A stretch of 64,000 bases of DNA from Pseudomonas sp. stari2 (GTDB lineage Bacteria > Pseudomonadota > Gammaproteobacteria > Pseudomonadales > Pseudomonadaceae), in contig NZ_CP099760.1 of the NCBI RefSeq assembly GCF_040760005.1, positions 1,111,501 through 1,175,500 of the forward strand, written 5' to 3'. The translations under genes and the position numbers were made by a program. Below, piece after piece: positions 7,484-15,952 of the stretch (the stretch's first letter is position 1; the number at the start of each line of letters is the position of its first letter). The notes under the pieces were generated by a model. The model did no database searches and was not told where the DNA came from. It worked only from the letters and a program-made list of their open reading frames with translations.

Positions 7484-9673
7484 ATGCACAACGACGGGAA
7501 TGTAGTGCCTTTGCACAAGGCCGCTACCGATCAGGCGACTCACTCGCCGCTCGCCCGCCTGCCTGTGATTCTGCTTCAGGTTCGCGACAAGGCTGCACAG
7601 CGCCTGCGCAACGGTTTGCAGGAGCTGTTCGATAACGCCGACGACACGCTGTTCGAAATGGCCGACCGGGCGCGCAACGACGTCGAGCAGAACATCTTTT
7701 TTGAAGCGATGCGCGACCTGCGCCTCAAGCGCAAGAACATTGAGCGCGGCTTTCTCGAGCAATTCTTCGAGGCCTTTGTCGGCCTCACTCAAGATAATCC
7801 CGCACAAAATGTCGTGTCCCACGCATTGCAGTACGAGGACACCACGGCACGCACCGACGACATGGAGCGCAGTGTCGCCATCGAGACCATGGTCGGCCGC
7901 GTACTGAATCGCGACGGTTTCGCCCTTGATCAATTGACCGCGCGATTCAATGCGCTGCTCGGTAAATCCCTGGACGATCAACACAACCCGCTGGGCCCGG
8001 CGATGCTGTGTGAGTATTTCCTGCAGGCCGGGCGCAATCTGGGCGTGGAGATCAAGGTCAAACTGATCCTGCTCAAACTGTTCGAGCGCTATGTTCTGGC
8101 CGATACCGACCAGCTCTTCGCGGAGGCCAATCAACTGTTGGTCGCTACAGGCGTGTTGCCCGAGCTGAAACCGGCACCGGCCCGTCGCGCCAGGGATCAT
8201 GCTTCGGCCAGCGTACACAGCGAACTCGACGATCTCGATCAATCCCCGGCGGACGCAGGTGTGCAGGAGGTCTTCGCCGCACTCCAGGAACTGTTGATGC
8301 ACGTGCGCGGCAGCGTCGCGCCGACTCTTGAGCCGAGCGCGACGACTCAGCCGATTTCCACCCGCGACCTGCTGCGCCTGCTTTCGCATTTACAGCAGTA
8401 CGTGCCGGCGCTGGCGGGGCAGGAAGACTTCGATCTGCGTAATCAGCTTGAGCAATTGCTGACCCGGGTCAGTGTGAAAAGCGGTAAATCAAGGATCGTC
8501 GGTGGCGCCGACGAGGATGTGATCAACCTGGTGGCCATGGTCTTCGACTGTATTCTTGATGACCGAAATCTGCCGGATTCGCTCAAGGCGTTGATCGCCC
8601 GGTTGCAGATTCCAATGTTGAAAGTCGCGGTGATCGACAAGAGCTTTTTCAGTCGCAGCAGCCACCCGGCGCGACGTCTGCTCAACGAAATCGCCGAAGC
8701 GGCCATGGGCTGGGGTGAATGCGATGGCGATGCGCGCGACAGCCTTTATCTGCGCATCGAGCAAGTAGTGCAGCGTTTGCTGACGGAGTTCGTCGATGAT
8801 CCGGCGATTTTCTCCGAGTTGCTGGCGGACTTCCTCACCTTTACCAGCGACGAGCGCCGTCGCAGCGAACTGCTTGAGCAGCGTCTGCGTGATGCCGAAG
8901 AGGGCCGGGCGAAGACCGAACTGGCCCGCCTGCGTGTCGAACAGGCGTTGAACCAGGCGATGCTCGGCAAAGTCCTGCCGCCGTCGGTGGTGACCTTTGT
9001 CCAGGCGGCATGGAGCAAAGTTTTGCTGCTGACGTGCCTCAAACACGGCGATCAGTCCGCCGAATGGCACGCCGACGTGCAGACCATGGAGCAATTGATC
9101 TGGAGTGTGCAGCGTCACGAGGATGCCGACTCGGGCCTGCGTCTGCTGTCGCTGGTGCCGGGTCTGCTCAAGTCGTTGCGCGACGGGTTGAGCAGTTCGG
9201 CGTTCGATCCATTTGCCACCAGTGAGTTTTTCAGCGCGTTGGAAGCGCTGCACGTTCGATTGCTTCAGCCCTCCGCCGAGCCGGACCAGGCCGAGTCGCC
9301 GCCGATGATCCAGGTGTCTCAGGCCATCGTTTTGCAGACCGCCGACGACAATCATCCGGTGTTGGGCCCGGAGCGTTTGCCGGCCGATGACGCGAGCCTG
9401 CGTCAGGTTGATCAATTGCGTCTGGGCAGTTGGGTGGCGTTCGAAGAAGATGAAGAACACACCTTGCGCTGCAAACTGGCGGCAATTATCGAGGCGACCG
9501 GCAAGTATGTGTTTGTCGACCGTACCGGGATGAAAGTGCAGGAGCGCAATCGCATCGCCCTGGCCATGGAGTTCCGTCGCGGGACGGTGCGGGCGCTGGA
9601 TGACACCTTGCTGTTCGACCGCGCGCTGGAGTCGGTGCTCGGTAACTTGCGACGGCTCAATCGCGGCAAGTGA
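7484..9673 (+). CDS. DUF1631 family protein
   Basis: 729 residues matching the gene found between nadC and ampD in Pseudomonas (PAO1 PA4523, historically mislabelled thymidine phosphorylase). No signal peptide and no membrane segment; long helical blocks dominate (e.g. ELLEQRLRDAEEGRAKTELARLRVEQALNQA). The final ~100 residues (LGSWVAFEEDEEHTLRCKLAAI...YVFVDRTGMKVQE) look like a small beta-barrel that resembles PilZ-like or RNA-binding folds. Function is unknown. ATG preceded by AGGAGG. It precedes ampD by 64 bases and may be cotranscribed with it. Confidence 0.85.
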   Translation: MHNDGNVVPLHKAATDQATHSPLARLPVILLQVRDKAAQRLRNGLQELFDNADDTLFEMADRARNDVEQNIFFEAMRDLRLKRKNIERGFLEQFFEAFVGLTQDNPAQNVVSHALQYEDTTARTDDMERSVAIETMVGRVLNRDGFALDQLTARFNALLGKSLDDQHNPLGPAMLCEYFLQAGRNLGVEIKVKLILLKLFERYVLADTDQLFAEANQLLVATGVLPELKPAPARRARDHASASVHSELDDLDQSPADAGVQEVFAALQELLMHVRGSVAPTLEPSATTQPISTRDLLRLLSHLQQYVPALAGQEDFDLRNQLEQLLTRVSVKSGKSRIVGGADEDVINLVAMVFDCILDDRNLPDSLKALIARLQIPMLKVAVIDKSFFSRSSHPARRLLNEIAEAAMGWGECDGDARDSLYLRIEQVVQRLLTEFVDDPAIFSELLADFLTFTSDERRRSELLEQRLRDAEEGRAKTELARLRVEQALNQAMLGKVLPPSVVTFVQAAWSKVLLLTCLKHGDQSAEWHADVQTMEQLIWSVQRHEDADSGLRLLSLVPGLLKSLRDGLSSSAFDPFATSEFFSALEALHVRLLQPSAEPDQAESPPMIQVSQAIVLQTADDNHPVLGPERLPADDASLRQVDQLRLGSWVAFEEDEEHTLRCKLAAIIEATGKYVFVDRTGMKVQERNRIALAMEFRRGTVRALDDTLLFDRALESVLGNLRRLNRGK

Positions 9674-9737
9674 TCGCGCGCCAGGGGCCGATCACGGCAT
9701 ACTGGGCGCCAACACAGTCGGCGTTGAAGGAATCGGT

Positions 9738-10298
9738 ATGCAGTTGGATCCCGCAAGCGGGTGGTGTCACGGGGTACAGGTCTGCCCCTCGCCCAACTTC
9801 AATGAACGCCCGGCGGGCGAAGTGTCTCTGTTGGTCATCCACAACATCAGTCTGCCGCCGGCGCAGTTTGCCACCGGCAAGGTGCAGGAATTTTTCCAGA
9901 ATCGCCTGGATGTCACGGAGCATCCCTATTTTGCAGGGATCGCCGACCTGCGCGTCTCCGCGCATTTCCTGATCGAACGTGACGGCAAGGTCACCCAGTT
10001 TGTCTCCTGTCTTGAGCGTGCCTGGCATGCCGGTGTTTCGGTGTTCGACGGACGGGAAACCTGTAACGATTTTTCCGTGGGCATCGAACTCGAAGGCACC
10101 GATGATCTGCCGTTCACCGATGCGCAGTATCAGGCCTTGATCGTGCTGACCCGCCATTTGCAAAAAGCGTTTCCGGCGATCACTGTCGAACGCATCTGCG
10201 GGCACAGCGACATCGCACCCGGACGCAAGACCGACCCTGGACCCGCATTCGACTGGGCACGCTACCGCGCCGCCCTGGCACAAGAGGAAGGACAATGA
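9738..10298 (+). CDS. ampD: 1,6-anhydro-N-acetylmuramyl-L-alanine amidase AmpD
   Basis: AmpD is the cytoplasmic zinc amidase that cuts the stem peptide from anhydro-muropeptides during cell-wall recycling; its loss raises AmpC beta-lactamase through AmpR. 186 residues. The zinc ligands are present: His35 (VIHNISLPP), His156 (CGHSDIAPGRK) and Asp166 (KTDPGP), with the catalytic Lys164. The start is the ATG with GAAGGAA upstream; the longer open frame reaches back into the DUF1631 gene and is not used. The gene overlaps ampE by four bases (ATGA), giving translational coupling. Confidence 0.96.
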   Translation: MQLDPASGWCHGVQVCPSPNFNERPAGEVSLLVIHNISLPPAQFATGKVQEFFQNRLDVTEHPYFAGIADLRVSAHFLIERDGKVTQFVSCLERAWHAGVSVFDGRETCNDFSVGIELEGTDDLPFTDAQYQALIVLTRHLQKAFPAITVERICGHSDIAPGRKTDPGPAFDWARYRAALAQEEGQ

Positions 10299-11128
10299 GT
10301 TTTCTGGTGTTACTGCTGGCGGTATGGATCGAGAAGTTCTCGGCCTTGCGCCACCGGGTTCAACGCGATGGCGGGTGGATCCGCGAACTGCACAAGCTTG
10401 AAAGCGGCAATCTGACAAAACGGCCTTGGTTGGTGCTGGTCATACTGGTGCTGCTGCCGGTGGCGTTGCTGGGTTTGCTGCTGGTAGTGCTGGACCCGGT
10501 CGCCTACGGCTTGCTGGCCCTGCCGGTGCATCTGCTGGTGGTGATTTACAGTTTGGGTCGCGGTGATTTGCTCGGCGGTCTGGGCCCGTTCCGCGATGCC
10601 TGGCGCCGGGAAGACTTGCAGGCCGCTGCCCATGTGGCCAAACGCGATCTGGATATTTGTGCCGAAAGTGGCGAGCAATTGTTGGAACAAGTGCAGCGCC
10701 ATCTGTTGTGGCAGGCGTATCAGAGCTTCTTTGCAGTGATTTTCTGGTACTTCCTGCTCGGCCCGGTTGCCGCGCTGAGCTATCGCCTGCTGGCGCTGGC
10801 TGAAGAAAACGCACAGAACCCGGCACTGGCCGAGCGGGCAGGGCAACTGCGGCACGCGTTCGACTGGGTGCCGGTACGCCTGCTGGCGGCGAGTTTCGCC
10901 CTCGTCGGCAACTTTGTTGCGGTCAGCCGGGTCATGCTGCATGAACTGTTGAACTGGAACATCAGCGCCGCGCAATTGATCAACAAGGTCGGCCTGGCTG
11001 CCGGGGAAATCCCGTCCGCCGCCGTCGGCCCGGAAGGCATCAATACCCTCGATTGCCTGTGGGAACTGCTGCTGCGTGCTGCCGTGTTGTGGTATGCCGG
11101 ATTTGCGCTGTGGACGGTGTTGCACTAG
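10295..11128 (+). CDS. ampE: Regulatory signalling modulator protein AmpE
   Basis: 277 residues, inner-membrane protein of the CobD/CbiB-like AmpE family, always beside ampD. Membrane helices: residues ~48-64 and ~67-80 (LVILVLLPVALLGLLLV, YGLLALPVHLLVVI), ~145-165 (FFAVIFWYFLLGPVAALSY) and a C-terminal one (LLLRAAVLWYAGFALW). The HRVQRDGGWIREL and FAVIFWYFLLGPVAAL segments are family-typical. It overlaps ampD (ATGA). Its proposed role is sensing or signalling in beta-lactamase induction; the mechanism is not settled. Confidence 0.93.
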   Translation: MSFLVLLLAVWIEKFSALRHRVQRDGGWIRELHKLESGNLTKRPWLVLVILVLLPVALLGLLLVVLDPVAYGLLALPVHLLVVIYSLGRGDLLGGLGPFRDAWRREDLQAAAHVAKRDLDICAESGEQLLEQVQRHLLWQAYQSFFAVIFWYFLLGPVAALSYRLLALAEENAQNPALAERAGQLRHAFDWVPVRLLAASFALVGNFVAVSRVMLHELLNWNISAAQLINKVGLAAGEIPSAAVGPEGINTLDCLWELLLRAAVLWYAGFALWTVLH

Positions 11129-11296
11129 CAGTTCTAGCGCCCATCCGCGTGGTGAGGGGGGCAATCCCCCTCGTTAACCTTAAGTTACAAAACCTCCCTT
11201 CGATTTGAGCTATACAGAGATAGCGCCCGATAGTGGCTATCTGCTTTCGCCCCGCGCCTGCCAATAAAAACAAGAAAAAACCAAGGGAGACTTCCA

Positions 11297-13327
11297 GTGA
11301 AGAGCTTGCTCTATCCCGCCGTCTCGCTGATGAACCGCTTGAGCTTCGGCATGAAGTTCAGCTTGATCAGCGTGCTGTTCCTGGTACCGATGCTGGTGAC
11401 CAACTTTTATCTGGTGCGCGATTCCTATCGCGAATTCCAGGGCACCCGGGTGGAGTTGCAAAGCCTCGACCTGCTGGGCAGCAGCCTGACCCTGCGCCGG
11501 GATCTGGAAACCCTCAACAATCTGGTGCAGATCAACGTCACCCTTGGCCAGTCGGGCAAGGCCGGCAATGTCGAAGCGCAAATCACCGGGCTGGAAAAAA
11601 CCGTGCTGGTGCGCCTGCAAGGGCTGACGGCCATGACCGAGGACCCGGAGCAGATCAAGGTCTTCGATGCCAAGCGCGATGAGATGATTACCGCGTTCAA
11701 GGCCCAGCAAGTGGAAAGCTCCCTGCAAAGCAAAAGTGCGCTGATCGGCAAGCTGCTCGGCAGCGCACAGATTTTCAGCCAGATCATCGCCAGCCAGGCC
11801 GGTCTGAGCCGCGACACCCAGAGCGATATCCGTCAACTCAGCGAACTGGTCACTGCGATCACACCAGCCATCACTCAGACCCTCGGTGAAGGCCGGGCCG
11901 TAGGCTCATTCTCGTTGGGGCAGGGTTTTCTCAACAGTTCCTCCAGCACCCGGTTCGATGAGCTGCTGGCACAGATCGAAAAACTCCAGGGCGAGTACGG
12001 GCTGAAACTGCAGGATGCACTGGGCTCAAGCAAAGCCGCGCGGGACTCGCTGAGTACCGTGGCCGATGTCAGCAAGGCCTCGCTGAAGCAGGCCAGCGAA
12101 ATATTCGAAGAGCAAGTGGTGGTCGCCGAGACCCTTGATGCGCCGTGGCAGGCTTTTTATGATCAGGTCACGGGCCTGATGGACCGGACATACCAACTCA
12201 ACGAAGCCACCCTGAAATTCCTCGATACCCAATTGCAGCAACGTCTGGCGCAGAACCGCACGCACATGGTGTTGCAGGCTGTGGCGCTGTCGGTGGTGTT
12301 CGTGCTGATTTTCTACCTCTATGGCGGCTTCTACGCCTCGACCCGCAACACGCTTAAACGCCTGGGCGCGATGATGGACAAGGTCGCCGCCGGGGACATG
12401 ACGGTCAACTTCGTAGCCCATAGCCGCGATGAACTGGGCGAGCTGGGCGAGGTGTTCAATGGCACGGTGCGCAAGATCCACGACCTGATCGAGCGGGTCG
12501 GGCATACCGTCGGCGAAGTCGAGCGTCAGGCCGGGCAAGTGGAAAACGTCTCGGCGCAAAGCAATCAGGCCGTGGCCGGACAGCGCACTCAGATCGAACA
12601 AGTGGCTACGGCCATGAACCAGATGTCGGCCACTTCGCTGGAAGTCGCGCGCAGTGCGGCGGCTGCGGTCAGCAGCGCCCACAGCGTCAACGATGAAACC
12701 ATCAGCGGACGTGGCCTGGTGGAGTCGCAGCAGGGCAGCATCGCAGCACTGGCCAGTGAGATCGATCAGTCGGTGTTGGTGATCAACCAGTTGGCCAGCG
12801 ACAGCCAGTCGATCAGCCGAGTGCTGGAGGTGATCAAGAGCATTGCCGAGCAGACCAATCTGTTGGCCCTCAACGCGGCGATCGAGGCCGCGCGTGCCGG
12901 GGAACAAGGACGAGGTTTTGCGGTAGTGGCGGACGAAGTACGGACCCTGGCCAAACGTACTCAGCAATCGACCGAAGAAATCGAGCAGATGATCGCCAAG
13001 CTGCACGGCGGGGTCGGTGCAGCGGTGAAGGCCATGGGCGTTAGCCATCAGATGGCCAATGGCACCGTCGGGCAGTCGGAAAAGGTCCAGCAGGCCCTGG
13101 AAAACATCCTCGGTGCGGTAGGCATGATCGTCGATCAGAACCAGCAGATCGCCGCTGCCGTGGAGCAGCAGACCGCTGTCGCCCATGACATCGACCAGAA
13201 CATCGTCGAGATCAACCGTGCCGGTGAGCGCACGGCCGAAGGGGCCTATCAGACCGAAAACGCCAGTCGGGCACTGTCGGCGCAGGTGGTTGAGTTGAAA
13301 CAGTTGATCAGCGCCTTCCGGGTTTAA
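11297..13327 (+). CDS. Methyl-accepting chemotaxis protein
   Basis: 676 residues. A first membrane helix (FSLISVLFLVPMLVTNFYLV, ~22-41) is followed by a large periplasmic helical sensor domain of ~280 residues, a second helix (LQAVALSVVFVLIFYLYGGF, ~327-346), a HAMP segment and a full cytoplasmic signalling domain. The hairpin tip is IAEQTNLLALNAAIEAARAGEQGRGFAVVADEVRTLAKR. No CheR-binding pentapeptide at the C-terminus. The ligand cannot be read from the sequence. It occupies the position of PAO1 PA4520 next to ampE. Start preceded by AGGGAGA. Confidence 0.95.
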   Translation: MKSLLYPAVSLMNRLSFGMKFSLISVLFLVPMLVTNFYLVRDSYREFQGTRVELQSLDLLGSSLTLRRDLETLNNLVQINVTLGQSGKAGNVEAQITGLEKTVLVRLQGLTAMTEDPEQIKVFDAKRDEMITAFKAQQVESSLQSKSALIGKLLGSAQIFSQIIASQAGLSRDTQSDIRQLSELVTAITPAITQTLGEGRAVGSFSLGQGFLNSSSSTRFDELLAQIEKLQGEYGLKLQDALGSSKAARDSLSTVADVSKASLKQASEIFEEQVVVAETLDAPWQAFYDQVTGLMDRTYQLNEATLKFLDTQLQQRLAQNRTHMVLQAVALSVVFVLIFYLYGGFYASTRNTLKRLGAMMDKVAAGDMTVNFVAHSRDELGELGEVFNGTVRKIHDLIERVGHTVGEVERQAGQVENVSAQSNQAVAGQRTQIEQVATAMNQMSATSLEVARSAAAAVSSAHSVNDETISGRGLVESQQGSIAALASEIDQSVLVINQLASDSQSISRVLEVIKSIAEQTNLLALNAAIEAARAGEQGRGFAVVADEVRTLAKRTQQSTEEIEQMIAKLHGGVGAAVKAMGVSHQMANGTVGQSEKVQQALENILGAVGMIVDQNQQIAAAVEQQTAVAHDIDQNIVEINRAGERTAEGAYQTENASRALSAQVVELKQLISAFRV

Positions 13328-13480
13328 TCAGCCTGTCTCTCCGGAGGCAGGTTTGTCGGAATAATTTGTAGTACTTATTTGCTTACTTTTGTAAGCCATT
13401 TCCTGATTTCCTCCGGGCTCTGATTTTTCGTCTTCAATGGATCAAGATCACGTCAACTGACCGTTTGGAGGAGGCCACAC

Positions 13481-13870
13481 ATGTCTGTTGCAACCCTGGG
13501 AGTCCAGGGCCGCTGTGCCCATTGCCAGACCACGCTGCTGCTCAAACCCTGGCAACTGAATGCCATTGCGATCAATGAACCGTTCACCTGTGCCCACTGC
13601 CAGAAGGCCCTGGAGCTGCGTTGCCCGAAACAGATCAGACGTTTCAGATCCCTCGATTCGCTGGGCCTGTTGCGCTTCAGCGCATCGTTGACAGTGTGTA
13701 CCGCGTTGCTGGTGGCGCTGGTGATGGAATGGATCGGGCTGCTCAACGTGACCGAACAGTTGAATGCCTCATTGATCGTGATTTTCGTGTACTTCGCGCT
13801 GATGCGTTTTGTTCACCGCCGTCAGCACATGACCCTGACGCTCGATGCGGTGAAGGCCCACGGCGAATGA
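13481..13870 (+). CDS. Zinc-ribbon plus two-helix membrane protein, unknown function
   Basis: 129 residues. Two CxxC pairs in the first 50 residues (CAHCQTT and CAHCQKALELRC) form a likely zinc ribbon on the cytoplasmic side; two membrane helices follow (residues ~68-84 and ~93-108: LTVCTALLVALVMEWIGLL, ASLIVIFVYFALM). Preceded by GGAGG. It stops one base before the end of the convergent TatD gene. No function assigned. Confidence 0.75.
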   Translation: MSVATLGVQGRCAHCQTTLLLKPWQLNAIAINEPFTCAHCQKALELRCPKQIRRFRSLDSLGLLRFSASLTVCTALLVALVMEWIGLLNVTEQLNASLIVIFVYFALMRFVHRRQHMTLTLDAVKAHGE

Positions 13871-14647
13871 CTACCAGCCGAATACTTCGCAGCAATTGAC
13901 GGTGCTTGCCTCGGCGAGCTCTTCTGCACTGACGCTCATCAATCCCGCAAGCGCCGTACAGATCGCCGGCAGATGTGCCGGTGTATTGCGTACGCCGGGG
14001 TACATGGCGGGCGCCATGTCCGGTGAGTCGGTTTCAAGCACCACCGAACTCAGTGGCAAGTCAGCCAGCACCCGATGCATTCGCAAGGCCTGGGGCCAGG
14101 TCGGAGCACCGCCGAGACCCAGTTTGAAACCGAGCTTGATGTATTCCCGCGCCTCTTCACGACTGCCGGCGAAGGCATGGATGATGCCCCCGCGCTTGAG
14201 CTTGAAGCGCTTGAGCGTGGCAATCACCGCCGCATGGCTGCGCCGCACATGAATCAACGCCGGTAACTCGAAATCCGCTGCCATTTGCAGTTGTGCGTCG
14301 AACAGCGCTTGCTGGCGTTCGCGGTCGAGTGTTTCGATGAAGTAATCCAGTCCGATTTCGCCGACAGCGCACAGTTGCCGATGACCGCGCAGCCGCGTCA
14401 GCCAATCGACCAAAGCAGGCAGGTCTTCAGGCCGATGCTGATCGAGATACACCGGGTGCAAGCCAAAAGCGGCGTACAACTCGGGATCGCTTTGCACCAG
14501 ATCCCACACTCGCTGCCAGTTGCCCTCATACACCCCCAGCACCACCATCCGCCGCACCCCGAGGGCGCGGCTTTCAGCCAGTAACGCCGCACGGTCGGCG
14601 TCGAAGTCGGGAAAGTCCAGGTGGGTGTGGCTGTCGATCAGCTCCAC
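13871..14647 (-). CDS. TatD family metal-dependent DNase/hydrolase
   Basis: 258 residues of the TatD/YcfH amidohydrolase-like barrel. Metal ligands visible: HTHLD at residues 6-10, the Glu in AVGEIGLDY, His in LIHVRRSH, His in IHAFAGS and Asp in VLETDSPDMAP. Members act as cytoplasmic 3'-5' exonucleases/DNases. It ends against the zinc-ribbon gene and starts three bases after the fruR stop codon, so it is the second gene of a fruR-tatD-like unit on the minus strand. Start at the ATG of MELIDSHTH. Confidence 0.92.
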   Translation of the reverse strand: MELIDSHTHLDFPDFDADRAALLAESRALGVRRMVVLGVYEGNWQRVWDLVQSDPELYAAFGLHPVYLDQHRPEDLPALVDWLTRLRGHRQLCAVGEIGLDYFIETLDRERQQALFDAQLQMAADFELPALIHVRRSHAAVIATLKRFKLKRGGIIHAFAGSREEAREYIKLGFKLGLGGAPTWPQALRMHRVLADLPLSSVVLETDSPDMAPAMYPGVRNTPAHLPAICTALAGLMSVSAEELAEASTVNCCEVFGW

Positions 14648-14650
14648 GGC

Positions 14651-15646
14651 TCAGTCCCGGTGAATACGTTGCTTGAAGGTGCGGGCGATGGCCTGCACGC
14701 CAGGCTGGTAGTCCGATTGCTCGACCGCCGCCAGCGCGAGTGCCAGCGCCTTGTCGGCGATCAACTGGTGTTGCTGGGCCATGGCGTTGACCGGCAGCGG
14801 CAGGAAGTCCAGCAACTGGGTGTCACCAAACGTGCCGAGGCGCAGTGGGCGGTTTTTCAGCGGGAAGTCATGCAGCGCATCGAATACACCCTGCAACAGC
14901 ACGTAGGACGTGGTGACCAGCGCATCCGGCAAATGCCCGAGGCGTTGCAGGAGTTCTTCCATCAATTGCTTGCCGCACTCGCGGCTGAAGGACTCGGCGT
15001 GCTCGATCAGCACTTCGCCCTTGAAGCCGGCGAGGGCCTGTTTGAACCCGGCGGTACGTTCCTGGCTGATGCTCAGATCGGGACGGGCGCCCAGCAGCAC
15101 GATCTGTTTCGGTTGCGGGTCGAGCAGGCTTTCGGTCAGATGCAGACTGGCTTCGCGGTCATCGCTGACCACCGAGCAGAAATGTTCGGGGTCCATCACC
15201 CGGTCGATGGCAATGATCGGCAAACCCTTGGCCTGCAACTGGCGATAGCTGTCGTCACCGGCCGGCAGGCAACTGGCGACGATCAACGCATCGCAGCGCC
15301 GGGCGCGAAACAGTTGCAGCAGTTGCCGTTCGCTGTCCGGCGCATCGTCGGAACTGGCGATCAACAACTGATAACCGCGTTCCCGCGCACCTTGCTCCAG
15401 CAATTTGGCGATCCGCGCGTAACTGGGGTTTTCCAGGTCCGGCAGGATGAAGCCAAGGGTCCGGGTGTGTCGACTGCGCAACCCGGCCGCTTGTGGATTG
15501 GGAGTAAAGCCGTGCTGATCGACGATCGCCCGCACTCGCTCGACGGTCGCATTGCTGATGCGTTGCTGTTCGGCCTTGCCGTTGATGACGTAGCTGGCGG
15601 TGGTCACGGACACTCCGGCCAACCGCGCGATATCACTGAGTTTCAA
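14651..15646 (-). CDS. fruR: Fructose repressor FruR (Cra), LacI family
   Basis: 331 residues beginning at a TTG (read as LKLSDIARLAGVSVTTASYV in the longer frame) with AAGGAAA eight bases upstream. The upstream 29 codons lack a ribosome site and precede the LacI-type helix-turn-helix, so they are probably leader. The DNA-binding domain (residues ~1-60) is followed by a periplasmic-binding-type effector domain, which in Pseudomonas FruR binds fructose-1-phosphate. The gene is divergent from fruBKA with an exact operator between them, showing local control. Confidence 0.93.
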   Translation of the reverse strand: MKLSDIARLAGVSVTTASYVINGKAEQQRISNATVERVRAIVDQHGFTPNPQAAGLRSRHTRTLGFILPDLENPSYARIAKLLEQGARERGYQLLIASSDDAPDSERQLLQLFRARRCDALIVASCLPAGDDSYRQLQAKGLPIIAIDRVMDPEHFCSVVSDDREASLHLTESLLDPQPKQIVLLGARPDLSISQERTAGFKQALAGFKGEVLIEHAESFSRECGKQLMEELLQRLGHLPDALVTTSYVLLQGVFDALHDFPLKNRPLRLGTFGDTQLLDFLPLPVNAMAQQHQLIADKALALALAAVEQSDYQPGVQAIARTFKQRIHRD

Positions 15647-15791
15647 CCCGGGATTTCCTTGTTTTTTCGAGCTTGCCGCCACATTTTCGCCAATCCTACC
15701 CGATTCAGGCAGGCGACCATTGTCGCAGCGCATCCGACAAGTTGGACTTCAAGGATGAGACATTATCGAGTAACGTGCCGATCAATCTAGA

Positions 15792-15803
15792 TTAAACGTT
15801 TCA
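15792..15803. promoter_or_regulatory. FruR/Cra operator
   Basis: TTAAACGTTTCA, identical to the operator described for P. putida Cra at the fruB promoter. It sits in the 306-base divergent region, 150 bases before fruB and 146 before the TTG of fruR, so it can control both. The rest of that region shows no other gene; a partly similar TACGTTTTAGAC follows about 20 bases on. Confidence 0.85.
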
Positions 15804-15952
15804 GCAAGCGTATTTTCTACGTTTTAGACGCCTTTGGCCGGTTCTGCCGTGAAACCGCCAAAACTGCCTCCTGAAAGGGAAGCCTACAAGCGCCTAAGCT
15901 GCAACCATTCAAAACAATACCTGGCATTGAACAGTGCCAAAAAGGAGATCGC

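Noticed and set aside
7484..9673. Thymidine phosphorylase
   Set aside because: This old label attached to PAO1 PA4523 has no support in the sequence; the protein is DUF1631 and lacks phosphorylase motifs.
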